A stretch of DNA of 64,000 nucleotides from Flavobacterium sp. CF108 (GTDB lineage Bacteria; Bacteroidota; Bacteroidia; Flavobacteriales; Flavobacteriaceae), in contig NZ_FQWW01000006.1 of the NCBI RefSeq assembly GCF_900129795.1, forward strand, positions 310,001-374,000. Direction: 5' to 3'. Under the pieces are notes generated by a model that was not told the DNA's origin, searched no databases, and saw only the letters and a program-made list of their open reading frames with translations. The translations under genes and the position numbers were made by a program. Positions 14,906-24,424 of the stretch are shown here, one piece after another (positions within the stretch are counted from its first letter, which is position 1; each line of letters opens with the position of its first letter).

Positions 14906-15799
14906 TTATTTTTTATAATATTTTTTGTAAAGAAAGAATCCGCTGATTATCAGTAATATAATTGGCCAAAGATTAACAAAGAAAACTAATATTGCCTGTA
15001 AAATGTACCACCCGCTTTTTAAAGCATCAATAATCTGAATACCTAAATTAGGTTTATACGCAGTACTGTCTTTTTCACCCGCTGTTATTTCTTGTTTGAT
15101 GGTTTCATTTTGGTAAAGCTGTAAAGTAATGGTACTGAAATTAATTTGATCCTGCATCGATAAATTCTCAATAATGCGATTATCGTTTTCTTCTTTTTGA
15201 TTGGCCAATGCATTTTCAGCATCCATAACATCGTTTATTTTTTTACCTTTAGAATCAATCGCTTTTTCGACTCTTTTTTCGTTTACAGCGCCTCTTTTTT
15301 GCGAAAGCTGATTAGCAAGTAATTTTATGGAAACATCATCGGCCTTTATAATTCTATAATCTAAAAAGTCAATTTGTTTGGCAATAGTCTTAATAATAGT
15401 ATCGAGTTTTGTATTAGGAACACGAATGGTAATATTATTTTCTACAGAATATTTAGTAGTTTCAAGTGTACTGTCCTGGCTTATTTTAGTTTTAATTTGA
15501 TCGTGAATGTTGCTTTGCAAGTTGGTATAAGTAACAAAACCTCCAAATTTTTGAACAGCATTTTCAATTGCATAGGTAGATTTGACGACATTTTTAACTT
15601 TGAATTTAATATCAGCAGTTCGAATAAATTTCTGTTTGCTGTCTTTTTGTTCGACGGCTGCAGAAGATGAAATTGCAGTAGTATCTGCGGCCATTTTAGA
15701 ATCTGCTAATTCCCCAGAATCGTAATCTGCTTTTTTGCAGGAAAATAATAAAGTAATAATAGTTAAGGCGGTCAAACCTAATTTTGCAGTTGTTTTCAT
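14906..15799 (-). CDS. DUF4349-family lipoprotein
   Basis: A 297-residue protein with a lipoprotein signal (lipobox LLFSCKK, Cys21), a serine/alanine-rich linker, the DUF4349 domain from about residue 58 (KFIRTADIKFKVKNVVKST) with a coiled-coil region at about residues 150-215, and a C-terminal transmembrane helix followed by a basic tail (KKYYKK). The family is widespread in Bacteroidota and Firmicutes and is uncharacterised. A protein anchored at both ends could act as a periplasmic tether. It is a single gene, divergent from pabB. Confidence 0.85.
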   Translation of the reverse strand: MKTTAKLGLTALTIITLLFSCKKADYDSGELADSKMAADTTAISSSAAVEQKDSKQKFIRTADIKFKVKNVVKSTYAIENAVQKFGGFVTYTNLQSNIHDQIKTKISQDSTLETTKYSVENNITIRVPNTKLDTIIKTIAKQIDFLDYRIIKADDVSIKLLANQLSQKRGAVNEKRVEKAIDSKGKKINDVMDAENALANQKEENDNRIIENLSMQDQINFSTITLQLYQNETIKQEITAGEKDSTAYKPNLGIQIIDALKSGWYILQAILVFFVNLWPIILLIISGFFLYKKYYKK

Positions 15800-15930
15800 A
15801 AAGGTTTAAAAATTTGATTAATAAATAAAATAATTGGCTGATATTAATTCAGCTTATTTGTTAAAATGTTTGTGAATTAATATAAAATCGATGTACTAAA
15901 AAGCGTGCCAATAATTTTTATGGAATCTTT

Positions 15931-15960
15931 TATTGAAGGTCTTTTTTTGTTGTAATTTTG
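15931..15960 (+). promoter_or_regulatory. Promoter of pabB (-33 TTG, -7 TAATTTTG)
   Basis: TAATTTTG at 15953-15960 with ATTG at 15931-15934, spaced about 18 bp, as in Bacteroidetes promoters. The expected transcription start falls only 10-20 bp before the TTG start codon at 15983, which supports that start. Confidence 0.6.
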
Positions 15961-15982
15961 AAATTTAAAAATCCATTCATTT

Positions 15983-17269
15983 TTGAGAGTTTCTATTACC
16001 AAGTATATTTCAAACCCAGAGCAGTTTAAACAACAGCTTTTAACCTGGGTACAGCAATTTCGTGAAGTCATTTTTTTAGACAGTAATTCCTATCCGCAGC
16101 ACTATTCAAGTTTTGATTGTTTACTGGCTGTAGATGCTTTTACATCATTAAAAACTGATTTTCACAATGCTTTTGATGACTTAAAGCAATACCAGCAAAC
16201 CACAAAAGACTGGCTGTTTGGCTATTTATCTTATGATTTAAAAAATGATATTGAAGACTTAAAATCCAATAATTTTGACGGATTAGAATTTCCGGATTTA
16301 TTCTTTTTTCAACCCAAAAAAATATTTGTATTGAAAGGAAATCAGCTTGAAATTCAATATTTACTGCTTTGTGATGATGAGGTTGAAGATGATTTTAATG
16401 AGATAGTCGAAAGTCAAAAGTCGAAAGTTGAAAGTGTTGCATCTTTAAAAATTGAGCAGCGTATTTCCAGAGATTTATATATTGAAAAAGTAACTAAAAT
16501 GCTCGAACATATTCATAAAGGTGATATGTATGAAGCAAACTTTTGTATGGAATTTTTTGCTGAAAATGCTGTAATTAATCCGTTAGAAAAATTTGAGAAA
16601 CTGAATGAAATTTCACAAGCACCATTTTCAGTTTTCTTCAAAAATCACAAACAATATTTACTTTCTGCCTCACCAGAACGTTATCTGAAAAAAGTAGGAG
16701 ATAAAATTATTTCTCAGCCCATAAAAGGAACTTCAAAACGATCTTTAGATTTGGCAGAAGATCAAAAATCAAAAGAATTCCTCGAATCTGACGCAAAAGA
16801 ACGTGCCGAAAATATCATGATTACAGATTTAGTCCGAAATGATTTATCGCATACGGCACAAAAAGGTTCTGTTGAAGTTACAGAGCTTTGCAAAATCTAT
16901 TCTTTTTTGCAGGTTCATCAAATGATTTCGACCATAACATCAAAATTAGATCCTCAATATTCTCCGGTAGATGTTTTAAAAACAACTTTCCCGATGGGAA
17001 GTATGACGGGTGCGCCAAAGATTTCGGTTATGAAAATCATCGAAAATCTGGAAGAAACCAAACGCGGACTTTACAGCGGCGCAGTTGGCTATTTTACACC
17101 CGAAGGTGATTTTGATTTCAATGTCGTTATTCGAAGTATCTTATACAATCAGGAAAAACAATACGCTTCATTTTCAGTAGGAAGCGCCATAACATCCCTT
17201 TCAATTCCCGAAAAAGAATACGAAGAATGTCTGCTGAAAGCTAAAGCAATGCATGAAGTTTTACAGTAA
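15983..17269 (+). CDS. pabB: Aminodeoxychorismate synthase component I
   Basis: A 428-residue chorismate-binding enzyme. PabB adds ammonia to chorismate to give 4-amino-4-deoxychorismate for folate. The C-terminal chorismate-binding domain shows SQPIKGTSKRS, DLVRNDLSHTA and PMGSMTGAPKISVMKIIE, then GLYSGAVGYFTPEGDFDFNVVIRS. PIKGT, with Lys in place of the Ala of TrpE-type PIAGT, favours PabB over anthranilate synthase. The start is TTG (15983-15985); the frame is closed seven codons upstream and has no ATG there. No glutamine amidotransferase (PabA) or aminodeoxychorismate lyase gene is adjacent. Confidence 0.92.
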   Translation: MRVSITKYISNPEQFKQQLLTWVQQFREVIFLDSNSYPQHYSSFDCLLAVDAFTSLKTDFHNAFDDLKQYQQTTKDWLFGYLSYDLKNDIEDLKSNNFDGLEFPDLFFFQPKKIFVLKGNQLEIQYLLLCDDEVEDDFNEIVESQKSKVESVASLKIEQRISRDLYIEKVTKMLEHIHKGDMYEANFCMEFFAENAVINPLEKFEKLNEISQAPFSVFFKNHKQYLLSASPERYLKKVGDKIISQPIKGTSKRSLDLAEDQKSKEFLESDAKERAENIMITDLVRNDLSHTAQKGSVEVTELCKIYSFLQVHQMISTITSKLDPQYSPVDVLKTTFPMGSMTGAPKISVMKIIENLEETKRGLYSGAVGYFTPEGDFDFNVVIRSILYNQEKQYASFSVGSAITSLSIPEKEYEECLLKAKAMHEVLQ

Positions 17270-17278
17270 AGATGGTTT

Positions 17279-17485
17279 GCCACGAATTATACTAATTTCC
17301 ACTAATTTTTTTCTTCAATTTGATGTAAAAAATATAGCCACAGATTTAAAGGATTAAAAAGATTTTTTTGTTTCACGCAGATTTTGCAGATTTAATTTAA
17401 CATTTAGAAATAAATAAAATCTGTGTAAATCTTTTTAATCTGTGGCAAAAAAAATAATTCGTGAAAATTTGTGTAATTCGTGGCA
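17279..17485 (+). repeat. Nested composite inverted repeat (two families)
   Basis: Outer arms GCCACGAATTATACTAATTT (17279) and its complement ending TGTAATTCGTGGC (17485) enclose inner GCCACAGATTTAAAGGATTA / TTTTTAATCTGTGGC arms (17338-17448), which in turn enclose a CACGCAGATTT core. The 283-bp gap between pabB and tilS is almost entirely this structure. Confidence 0.72.
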
Positions 17486-17552
17486 AATAAAAAAATCACT
17501 GCTTAACATTTCATTTAAAAATAGATAAAATTTAATTTGTTACTTTTATCAA

Positions 17553-18863
17553 ATGCTTTCAAAATTCCAAAACCATATCACATCCAGATTTCCATTTTTA
17601 GCCGAGAAAAAGCTTTTTCTCGCTGTTAGCGGGGGCTTAGACAGTATGGTTTTATTGCATTTGCTGCAACAATTGCCGTATGAAATTGCCGTTTTGCATT
17701 GTAATTTTCAGCTTCGCGGCTTAGAAAGTTTCGGCGATCAGAGTTTTATTCAGGAATATTGCGATCAAAATAATATTCCCGTTTTTATAACGCAGTTTGA
17801 TACCGAAGCATTTGCAAAAGATTATAAACTTTCGACTCAGGTTGCGGCGCGAGAACTTCGTTACAGCTGGTTTTATGAACTTCTGGAAGAAAAAAACTTC
17901 GATTATATCTTAACAGCGCATCATGCAGATGATAATCTGGAGACCTTTATTATTAATCTAACCCGCGGAACTGGATTAGAAGGATTAACCGGAATTCCAG
18001 AAGAAAACGATAAAATAATACGTCCGCTTTTGCCATTTTCAAGAGAAGAAATCCTGAAATACGCCGAAGAAAATAATATCGAATGGAGAGAAGACAGCAG
18101 TAATGCTTCAAATAAATATTTGCGAAATAAAATTCGTCACGATTTAGTTCCTATTCTAAAAGAAATCAATCCCAATTTTTTAAACGCATTTCAAAAAACA
18201 CAATCGTATTTGCAGGAATCGCAGGTTATGGTTGAAGATGCGTCGATTATGATTTATCAGCAAGTTGCAAAAGAAGTCGGTGACGATATTCATTTCGATT
18301 TGAATCAATTGAAAAAACTTCCAAATTATAAATCCTATTTGTACCAATGGCTGAATGAGTTTGGTTTTTCGGCCTGGAATGATGTTTATGATTTAGTCGA
18401 AGGACAATCTGGAAAACAAGTTCTTTCTTCAGCATTTCGATTATTGAAAAATAGAGAAACTTTGATTTTAAGCCCGGTTTCAGAAATATCAGAAAAAGAA
18501 GAATTTGAAATTGCTGCAAACGATACAGAAGTTAATTTTCCCTTAAATTTGAAGCTTTGTCAGGTAGACGACATTACAATAGATTCAAATAAAGCTATCT
18601 TTGTGGACGCCGAAAAAATCCAGTTTCCTTTGATTTTACGTAGATGGAATGAGGGAGATGTTTTTCAGCCTTTTGGAATGCATGGAAAGTCTAAAAAAGT
18701 AAGCAAGCTTTTTAAAGATGAAAAATTATCGCTGATCGAAAAGGAAAAAACATGGATTTTAGCGTCTGATAATCAAATAGTCTGGGTCGTTGGAATCAGG
18801 CAGGATGAACGTTTTAAAATAAAAAAGACCACAAATAAAATACTTAAAATAGAATTGCAATAA
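17553..18863 (+). CDS. tilS: tRNA(Ile)-lysidine synthase
   Basis: A 436-residue PP-loop ATPase that converts C34 of the AUA-reading tRNA-Ile to lysidine. The PP-loop AVSGGLDSMVLL (Ser26-Ser31) and the AHHADDNLETFIINLTRGTGL stretch (about residue 129) belong to the catalytic domain. The C-terminal TilS domain is visible as LILRRWNEGDVFQPFGMHGK and SKLFKDEKL. The length is normal for the long form. The stop codon TAA overlaps the ATG of dsbD by one base (TAATG), so the two are translationally coupled. Confidence 0.97.
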   Translation: MLSKFQNHITSRFPFLAEKKLFLAVSGGLDSMVLLHLLQQLPYEIAVLHCNFQLRGLESFGDQSFIQEYCDQNNIPVFITQFDTEAFAKDYKLSTQVAARELRYSWFYELLEEKNFDYILTAHHADDNLETFIINLTRGTGLEGLTGIPEENDKIIRPLLPFSREEILKYAEENNIEWREDSSNASNKYLRNKIRHDLVPILKEINPNFLNAFQKTQSYLQESQVMVEDASIMIYQQVAKEVGDDIHFDLNQLKKLPNYKSYLYQWLNEFGFSAWNDVYDLVEGQSGKQVLSSAFRLLKNRETLILSPVSEISEKEEFEIAANDTEVNFPLNLKLCQVDDITIDSNKAIFVDAEKIQFPLILRRWNEGDVFQPFGMHGKSKKVSKLFKDEKLSLIEKEKTWILASDNQIVWVVGIRQDERFKIKKTTNKILKIELQ

Positions 18864-20950
18864 TGAACTTTAATCAAAACCATCAAACGATACTTTCTAG
18901 GAGTATCTGGAATAAAATCACTGTTTTTTTTCTGTTTTTCTTTTTTGCTTTGGCAAGTAATGCCCAAATTTTAGAGCCGGTAAAATGGACTTCTAAAATT
19001 GAAAAAAAAGGAAATAATGCAGTTTTAATTTTCGACGGAACGATCGAAAAAGACTGGCATATGTATTCGCAATTCACTCCGGAAGGCGGACCGCTTGCGT
19101 TAGAAATTGCCTTTAAAAACCAAAAAGGAAACTACGAATTAGTGGGTAAAGCAAAAGAAGGTAAAACCAGAACTGCTTTTAATGACGTTTTTGGTGTAAA
19201 TGAAACTTTTTTTGAAGGAAAAGCACATATCGAGCAGGAAATAAAAATCATTAACCCGAATTTAAAAACGGTTGATGTTGATTTTGATTTTCAGGTTTGT
19301 AAAGAAGTTTGTATCAATTCAAATAAGAAATTTTCTATTTCAGTTCCTTCAACCTTTAAAATGGATGAAGTTCCGGTTATTGCACCAGCACAATTAGACG
19401 AAACTAAAAGAACCGGTTTAGCAATAGATACAGTTAAAAAAGAAGCAGAAGTAACGAAAGCTGAAACCGTAAAAGCAGAAACTGAAAAAGCGGTAAAAGA
19501 AGAAATTCCTGCTCCGGCACCAGCCAGAAGTTTATGGTCCATCTTTTTTATTGCATTCTTATCAGGATTTGCAGCCTTGCTGACACCTTGCGTATTCCCA
19601 ATGATTCCTATGACGGTAAGTTTCTTTACGAAACAAAGTAAAAGCAGGGCAAAAGGAATTAGAAATGCTATTATTTACGGACTTTCGATTATTGCTATTT
19701 ATGTGATTTTGGGTCTTATTGTTACCAAAATATTTGGTGCCGATGCTTTAAATGCATTGTCTACAGATGTTTGGTTTAACTTGATTTTCTTCGTTATCTT
19801 AATCATTTTTGCTACTTCGTTTTTGGGAGCTTTTGAAATTATGCTTCCAAATTCTTGGGCAAATAAAGCAGATCAGCAGGCAGATAAAGGTGGAATTGTT
19901 GGAATTTTGTTTATGGCTTTGGCTCTTGCAATTGTATCATTTTCATGTACAGGGCCAATTGTTGGAACTTTATTGGTTGAAGCGGCTTCAAACGGGGGAA
20001 TTGCCCCGGTTGTGGGAATGTTAGGATTTTCATCGGCATTAGCCTTACCATTTATGTTGTTTGCTATGTTCCCAGGCTGGTTAAATTCATTACCAAAATC
20101 TGGCGGATGGTTAAACACCGTAAAAGTGGTTTTAGGATTTTTAGAATTGGCTTTAGCATTTAAATTTTTATCAAATGCCGATTTAGTTTTACAATTGCAT
20201 TTCTTAGAAAGAGAAGTTTTCATCGCAATCTGGATCGCTATTTTCGCAGCCTTGACTTTATATTTATTCGGAAAAATTACCCTGCCTCACGATAGTCCGT
20301 TACAGCATATTTCTGTTGGAAGATTGTATTTAGGATTACTTACATTAGTATTTACAATGTATTTAATTCCTGGACTTTGGGGAGCACCTTTAAAATTAAT
20401 CAGCGCATTTCCGCCGCCGCCGCAATACAGCGAAAGTCCGTTTGGAGTAGGAGGATCTGGTAATTCAGGTTTGAGTACTGATGTAAAAGGACTTCCAGAA
20501 GGTGCAGAATTAGGCCCGCATGGCATTATGGTTTTCCATGATTACGAAGATGGATTAGCTTATGCAAAAGAAATCCATAAACCAATTATGCTTGATTTTA
20601 CAGGTTATGCCTGTGTAAACTGCAGAAAAATGGAAAATAACGTTTGGTCTGAACCAACGATTTTACCAATCTTAAAAAATGATGTTGTTTTAATTTCTCT
20701 TTATGTGGATGACAAACGCGAATTGCCAAAAGAGGAACAATTTGTAACCGCTGCAGGAGATAAAATCATTACAGTTGGCGACAAATGGACAGATTTTATG
20801 ATCTCTAAATATAAAACCAATACACAGCCTTTATATGTTATTACAGACTTAGAAGGAAACAATCTGCATACTTCTAAACCAACAATTAGCTATGTAAGTG
20901 CTGCAGAATATTTAAATTGGTTAAAAGAAGGAATTGCTAATTTTAAATAA
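18863..20950 (+). CDS. dsbD: Thiol:disulfide interchange protein DsbD
   Basis: A 695-residue three-part protein moving reducing power from cytoplasmic thioredoxin to the periplasm. It has a signal peptide (about residues 1-34, ASNA/QIL), an N-terminal beta domain with a Cys146/Cys150 pair, an eight-helix CcdA-type core with Cys243 (LTPCVFPMIPMT) and Cys362 (SFSCTGPIVG), and a C-terminal thioredoxin domain with C584-VN-C587 (GYACVNCRKME). An acidic/alanine linker (about residues 195-218) separates the first two parts. It overlaps tilS by one base. The likely role is cytochrome c maturation and periplasmic disulfide repair. Confidence 0.95.
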   Translation: MNFNQNHQTILSRSIWNKITVFFLFFFFALASNAQILEPVKWTSKIEKKGNNAVLIFDGTIEKDWHMYSQFTPEGGPLALEIAFKNQKGNYELVGKAKEGKTRTAFNDVFGVNETFFEGKAHIEQEIKIINPNLKTVDVDFDFQVCKEVCINSNKKFSISVPSTFKMDEVPVIAPAQLDETKRTGLAIDTVKKEAEVTKAETVKAETEKAVKEEIPAPAPARSLWSIFFIAFLSGFAALLTPCVFPMIPMTVSFFTKQSKSRAKGIRNAIIYGLSIIAIYVILGLIVTKIFGADALNALSTDVWFNLIFFVILIIFATSFLGAFEIMLPNSWANKADQQADKGGIVGILFMALALAIVSFSCTGPIVGTLLVEAASNGGIAPVVGMLGFSSALALPFMLFAMFPGWLNSLPKSGGWLNTVKVVLGFLELALAFKFLSNADLVLQLHFLEREVFIAIWIAIFAALTLYLFGKITLPHDSPLQHISVGRLYLGLLTLVFTMYLIPGLWGAPLKLISAFPPPPQYSESPFGVGGSGNSGLSTDVKGLPEGAELGPHGIMVFHDYEDGLAYAKEIHKPIMLDFTGYACVNCRKMENNVWSEPTILPILKNDVVLISLYVDDKRELPKEEQFVTAAGDKIITVGDKWTDFMISKYKTNTQPLYVITDLEGNNLHTSKPTISYVSAAEYLNWLKEGIANFK

Positions 20951-21033
20951 GTTCTTTTGAGTTATGAGTTATGAGTTAAGAGATATTCTAATTCTAAATA
21001 ACTAGCGATTCAAAATATCGACACCTTCAAAAA

Positions 21034-21129
21034 CATAGCCCGTGGTTTCAACCACGGGTACGCATAGAAAAAAAATAGAATAGAAATCTGATGTTGATTG
21101 TGCTCCAGTGGTTGAAACCACTGGCTATG
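21034..21129 (+). repeat. Inverted pair, 'ATAGCCCGTGGTTTCAACCACGG' family
   Basis: ATAGCCCGTGGTTTCAACCA at 21035-21054 and its near-complement ending CCACTGGCTATG at 21129. Each half is itself palindromic (CCGTGGTTtcAACCACGG). Another pair lies at 43455-43539. The gap 20951-21290 holds this repeat and the terminator below. Confidence 0.7.
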
Positions 21130-21225
21130 TTTAAGCAGTTTGTGTTAGATTTTTAAAGATCAATACACATTATAATCTAAAATCTACACTCTAAAATCTA
21201 AAATATTCAAAAGGTTAATTCAAAC

Positions 21226-21260
21226 AAAAAAGCACTCTATATTATTTAGAGTGCTTTTTT
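21226..21260 (-). terminator. Bidirectional terminator between dsbD and amt
   Basis: Perfect 14-bp arms AAAAAAGCACTCTA / TAGAGTGCTTTTTT with a 7-nt loop; U-tracts on both strands. It lies 30 bp past the amt stop codon. Confidence 0.88.
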
Positions 21261-21290
21261 TATCAGCAAGTAGTATATAAAAATTATTTT

Positions 21291-22607
21291 CTATAAGAAT
21301 TCTCCGTGTTGAGAGATATCTAAACCTAATTCTTCTTTTTCTTCAGTAACTCTTAGAGGAGTAATTTTATTTACAATGAAGAATAAAATATAAGAACCTA
21401 CGAAAGCGAAGATTGAAACAATAACTAAAGCAGTTAATTGGTTGATGAACAAAGTTGGAGTTCCGAAGATTAAACCTTGGTTATCACCAACAACCGGATT
21501 AATAGCTTTTGAAGCAAAAACTCCAGTTAATAACATACCTACCATACCACCAACACCGTGACAAGCAAATACATCAAGAGCATCGTCGATTTTTCCTTTA
21601 GGAAATTTGCTTACTACAAGGTTACTTACAATTGCAGCAAATAAACCAATGAAGATTGCGTGAGAAATGCTAACGAAACCAGCAGCAGGAGTAATAGCAA
21701 CAAGACCTACAACAGCTCCGATACAAGCTCCAAGTGCAGATAATTTGTGTCCTAAAATTTTATCAAGGAAAACCCAAGCCATTGCAGCAGCAGCAGCAGC
21801 AACTGTAGTTGTTCCTAAAGCCTGTACAGCTAAACCATTTGATCCTAATGCAGATCCTGCATTGAAACCAAACCATCCAAACCATAGTAAACCTGTTCCT
21901 AATAATACATATGTAATTCTCGCAGGGTTAACTTTTTGAATTTTTCTTTTTCCTAAAAAGATTGCTCCAGCTAATGCAGCCCAACCAGCACTCATGTGTA
22001 CTACAGTTCCACCAGCGAAGTCAAGAACTCCCATTTTAAAGAAAACTCCATCAGGATGCCAAGTCATGTGAGCCAAAGGAGAATATATAAATATGATAAA
22101 TAAAACCATGAATAACAAATAAGCCCAGAAACGTACACGTTCTGCAAAAGCACCTGTGATTAACGCAGGAGTAATGATGGCGAATTTGGCCTGAAATAAT
22201 GCGAATAACATAAACGGAATCGTTGGTGCAAGGCTCCATGCTGTGTTTGTTCCAACACCTTCAAAGAATAAATTAGTAGATGGATTTCCGATGATTCCTC
22301 CAATTGTAGGACCAAAAGCTAATCCAAAAGCAACAACAACCCATAAAATTGTAACAATTACCATTGCCATAAAACTTTGAAGCATAGTACTGATAACGTT
22401 TTTCTTACCTACCATACCTCCGTAGAAAAATCCTAATCCTGGAGTCATTAACAATACAAAAGCAGTTGCAACGATCATCCAAGCCGTATCTCCCGTATCA
22501 AACTTTACAGCTTCTGCCGGAATTGGGTTATCGGCAATGATGAAATTCGATATAAAGGTTAGTACCAAAATAGTGATAAGAATCACACTTAAAATAATTT
22601 TTCGCAT
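21291..22607 (-). CDS. amt: Ammonium transporter (Amt/MEP/Rh family)
   Basis: A 438-residue membrane protein with an N-terminal signal-like helix (about residues 5-25) and eleven transmembrane helices. Family landmarks include GDTAWMIVATAFVLLMTPGL, GFFYGGMVGKKNV, the pore helix region DFAGGTVVHMSAGWAALAGA and DVFACHGVGGMVGMLLTG, which carries one twin pore histidine. It conducts ammonium into the cytoplasm. No glnK/glnB gene is adjacent, unlike many bacteria, so the PII partner must lie elsewhere. It fits functionally with gltB/gltD in the same window. Confidence 0.95.
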   Translation of the reverse strand: MRKIILSVILITILVLTFISNFIIADNPIPAEAVKFDTGDTAWMIVATAFVLLMTPGLGFFYGGMVGKKNVISTMLQSFMAMVIVTILWVVVAFGLAFGPTIGGIIGNPSTNLFFEGVGTNTAWSLAPTIPFMLFALFQAKFAIITPALITGAFAERVRFWAYLLFMVLFIIFIYSPLAHMTWHPDGVFFKMGVLDFAGGTVVHMSAGWAALAGAIFLGKRKIQKVNPARITYVLLGTGLLWFGWFGFNAGSALGSNGLAVQALGTTTVAAAAAAMAWVFLDKILGHKLSALGACIGAVVGLVAITPAAGFVSISHAIFIGLFAAIVSNLVVSKFPKGKIDDALDVFACHGVGGMVGMLLTGVFASKAINPVVGDNQGLIFGTPTLFINQLTALVIVSIFAFVGSYILFFIVNKITPLRVTEEKEELGLDISQHGEFL

Positions 22608-22923
22608 AGTTATTTAGTTTTAAAATTTTTGATAAAAGTATAAAATGATTTAATACCCCCTAATAAAATAGAGTCCAATGTTTAATTTTTGTTAATTTTT
22701 AAATTTAACCCCCTCAATTTTGAATGTATTTGTTAAAACAGACTTAAAATTTACATTTTAGCAGCATTTTTTTTCACTTAAATTTCAAACCGAATATTTT
22801 TCCTATTTTTTTAATACACTTTTTTGAGTTAAACTTGTTGTTTGTTATCTAAAAATATCTAATTTTATTTATTGTTGAATTATATTTAATGTTTTTAACA
22901 CTTTTTATAATTAAAATTTAAGA
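22608..22923 (+). other. Divergent intergenic region, nothing beyond AT-rich sequence
   Basis: A 316-bp gap between amt and the Gfo/Idh/MocA gene. It is very AT-rich, with runs of A and T and CCCCC tracts near 22655 and 22709. A TACTTTTA stretch near 22633 could be a weak amt -7 box. I see no repeat or clear operator. Confidence 0.4.
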
Positions 22924-23898
22924 ATGAAAAACCAAAAAATAAAGTGGGGAATAATTGGTTTGGGAAACATTGCACATCAATTTGCTACAGACTTATTATT
23001 GATAGAAGAAGCAGAATTGCTTGCGGTAGCCTCTCGGGATATTTTGAAAGCAGATGAATTTGCCACAAAATACAATGCCGCAAAAGCATACGACTCTTAT
23101 GAAGCACTTTTTGCAGATCAGGAAGTTGATATTGTATATATAGCAACGCCTCACGATTCGCACGCTGAATTGTCTATAAAAGCAATCGAAAGTGGTAAAC
23201 ATGTTTTATGCGAAAAACCAATTGCGCTTTCGTATAAAGATGCCGAACGTATGATTGAGGCTTCTAAAAAACATAATAAGTTTTTTATGGAAGCTTTTTG
23301 GACACGATTTATTCCGGCTGTTCAGGAAGTTTTGGCAAAAATTGAAAGTGGAATTATAGGCGAAGCAAATTACATAAAAGCCGATTTTGCTTTTATAGGA
23401 AATGATGTAGAAGGAAGCCGACTTTTTGATAAAAACCGCGGCGGCGGCTCATTATTTGATATTGGCGTTTATCCATTATTTCTCTCCTATATAGTGTTTG
23501 GAATTCCGAAAGAGATAATCGCAAAAGCTGTTTATCATAAAAACGGAATTGATTTACAGGCTTCCATGATTTTACAATATGAAAAAGCACAATCCATTTT
23601 AAATTCTTCTATAGTTTCAGAATCTGATATGAAAGCTTTGATTAGCGGAACACAAGGCCGAATTGAATTAAATTCGCCGTGGTTTGTGGCTGATGGATAT
23701 TCTGTTTTTAATGGGGAACAAGAATCAGTTTATAGTTTACCGACTATTGGGAAAGGTTATGCTCATGAAATTTTGGAATGCAATGATTGTATTTTAAATA
23801 ATCAAATTGAAAGTAAGCTTTGGTCACATCAAAATAGTTTGGATTTGAGTAAGATTGTTGAGGAGATTAAAACACAAATCGGATTAAATTTTTTTTAG
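22924..23898 (+). CDS. Gfo/Idh/MocA-family NAD(P)-dependent oxidoreductase
   Basis: A 324-residue protein with an N-terminal Rossmann fold (WGIIGLGNIAHQFATDL, residues 8-24), the family motif HVLCEKPIALSYKDAERM near residue 97, and the C-terminal alpha/beta domain (GEANYIKADFAF, GGGSLFDIGVYPL, with the catalytic-type Asp-x-x-x-Tyr arrangement). These enzymes oxidise or reduce sugars, inositols or dihydrodiols. The substrate is not predictable here, and nothing nearby suggests a pathway. It closes 18 bp before the convergent hypothetical gene. Confidence 0.9.
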   Translation: MKNQKIKWGIIGLGNIAHQFATDLLLIEEAELLAVASRDILKADEFATKYNAAKAYDSYEALFADQEVDIVYIATPHDSHAELSIKAIESGKHVLCEKPIALSYKDAERMIEASKKHNKFFMEAFWTRFIPAVQEVLAKIESGIIGEANYIKADFAFIGNDVEGSRLFDKNRGGGSLFDIGVYPLFLSYIVFGIPKEIIAKAVYHKNGIDLQASMILQYEKAQSILNSSIVSESDMKALISGTQGRIELNSPWFVADGYSVFNGEQESVYSLPTIGKGYAHEILECNDCILNNQIESKLWSHQNSLDLSKIVEEIKTQIGLNFF

Positions 23899-23916
23899 CT
23901 TGATTGAATTAATACA

Positions 23917-24333
23917 TTAAAGATGATATCCAAAACCTACATATTCGATTTGTTTTTCAGCAAAATATTTTTTGTATATTAGAACTTCTTCATAAATATT
24001 TTTTAAATCTTCTTTTAGAATTGTTTTATCTAAATACCAGATATTATTGCCAAAATTGTCTATCCATCTTATAATATTGTTGTCGTGAAAAACCTGAATG
24101 CCTTCAGTTCGGCCGCTGCATTCAGGAAGACCGCAATTACAAGAAAAAATAAAATAGTTTCCGTCAGATTCCAGACTTTTAAGAAAGACAGGAATATCAA
24201 TTATCTCTTCGTCTTTATATGGTTTTACTCCATTAATAGTAATCTCAAGATCTCCCTGCATCCAAATGTCTAAATGCATTTGTACGGCAGTAACATTTAG
24301 TTCTAGTAAAATTTTATCTGTGGATGAAATCAT
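23917..24333 (-). CDS. Hypothetical protein with CxCxxxxC cysteine cluster
   Basis: A 138-residue acidic protein with no signal peptide. The middle contains SCNCGLPECSGRTEGIQV, a short cysteine cluster that could hold zinc, followed by an aromatic-rich stretch (IRWIDNFGNNIWYLD). A promoter box TATATTTG lies at 24364-24371 on its strand. I recognise no named family. It is convergent with the oxidoreductase and divergent from the ComM gene. Confidence 0.65.
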   Translation of the reverse strand: MISSTDKILLELNVTAVQMHLDIWMQGDLEITINGVKPYKDEEIIDIPVFLKSLESDGNYFIFSCNCGLPECSGRTEGIQVFHDNNIIRWIDNFGNNIWYLDKTILKEDLKNIYEEVLIYKKYFAEKQIEYVGFGYHL

Positions 24334-24424
24334 GGGCGAGTGTTAAAAGTAGTAAAATATTTACAAATATAAAGTTTTTTCTTTCCGAATTAAATACTTT
24401 TACTTTTCAATAATAGATCAGTGT

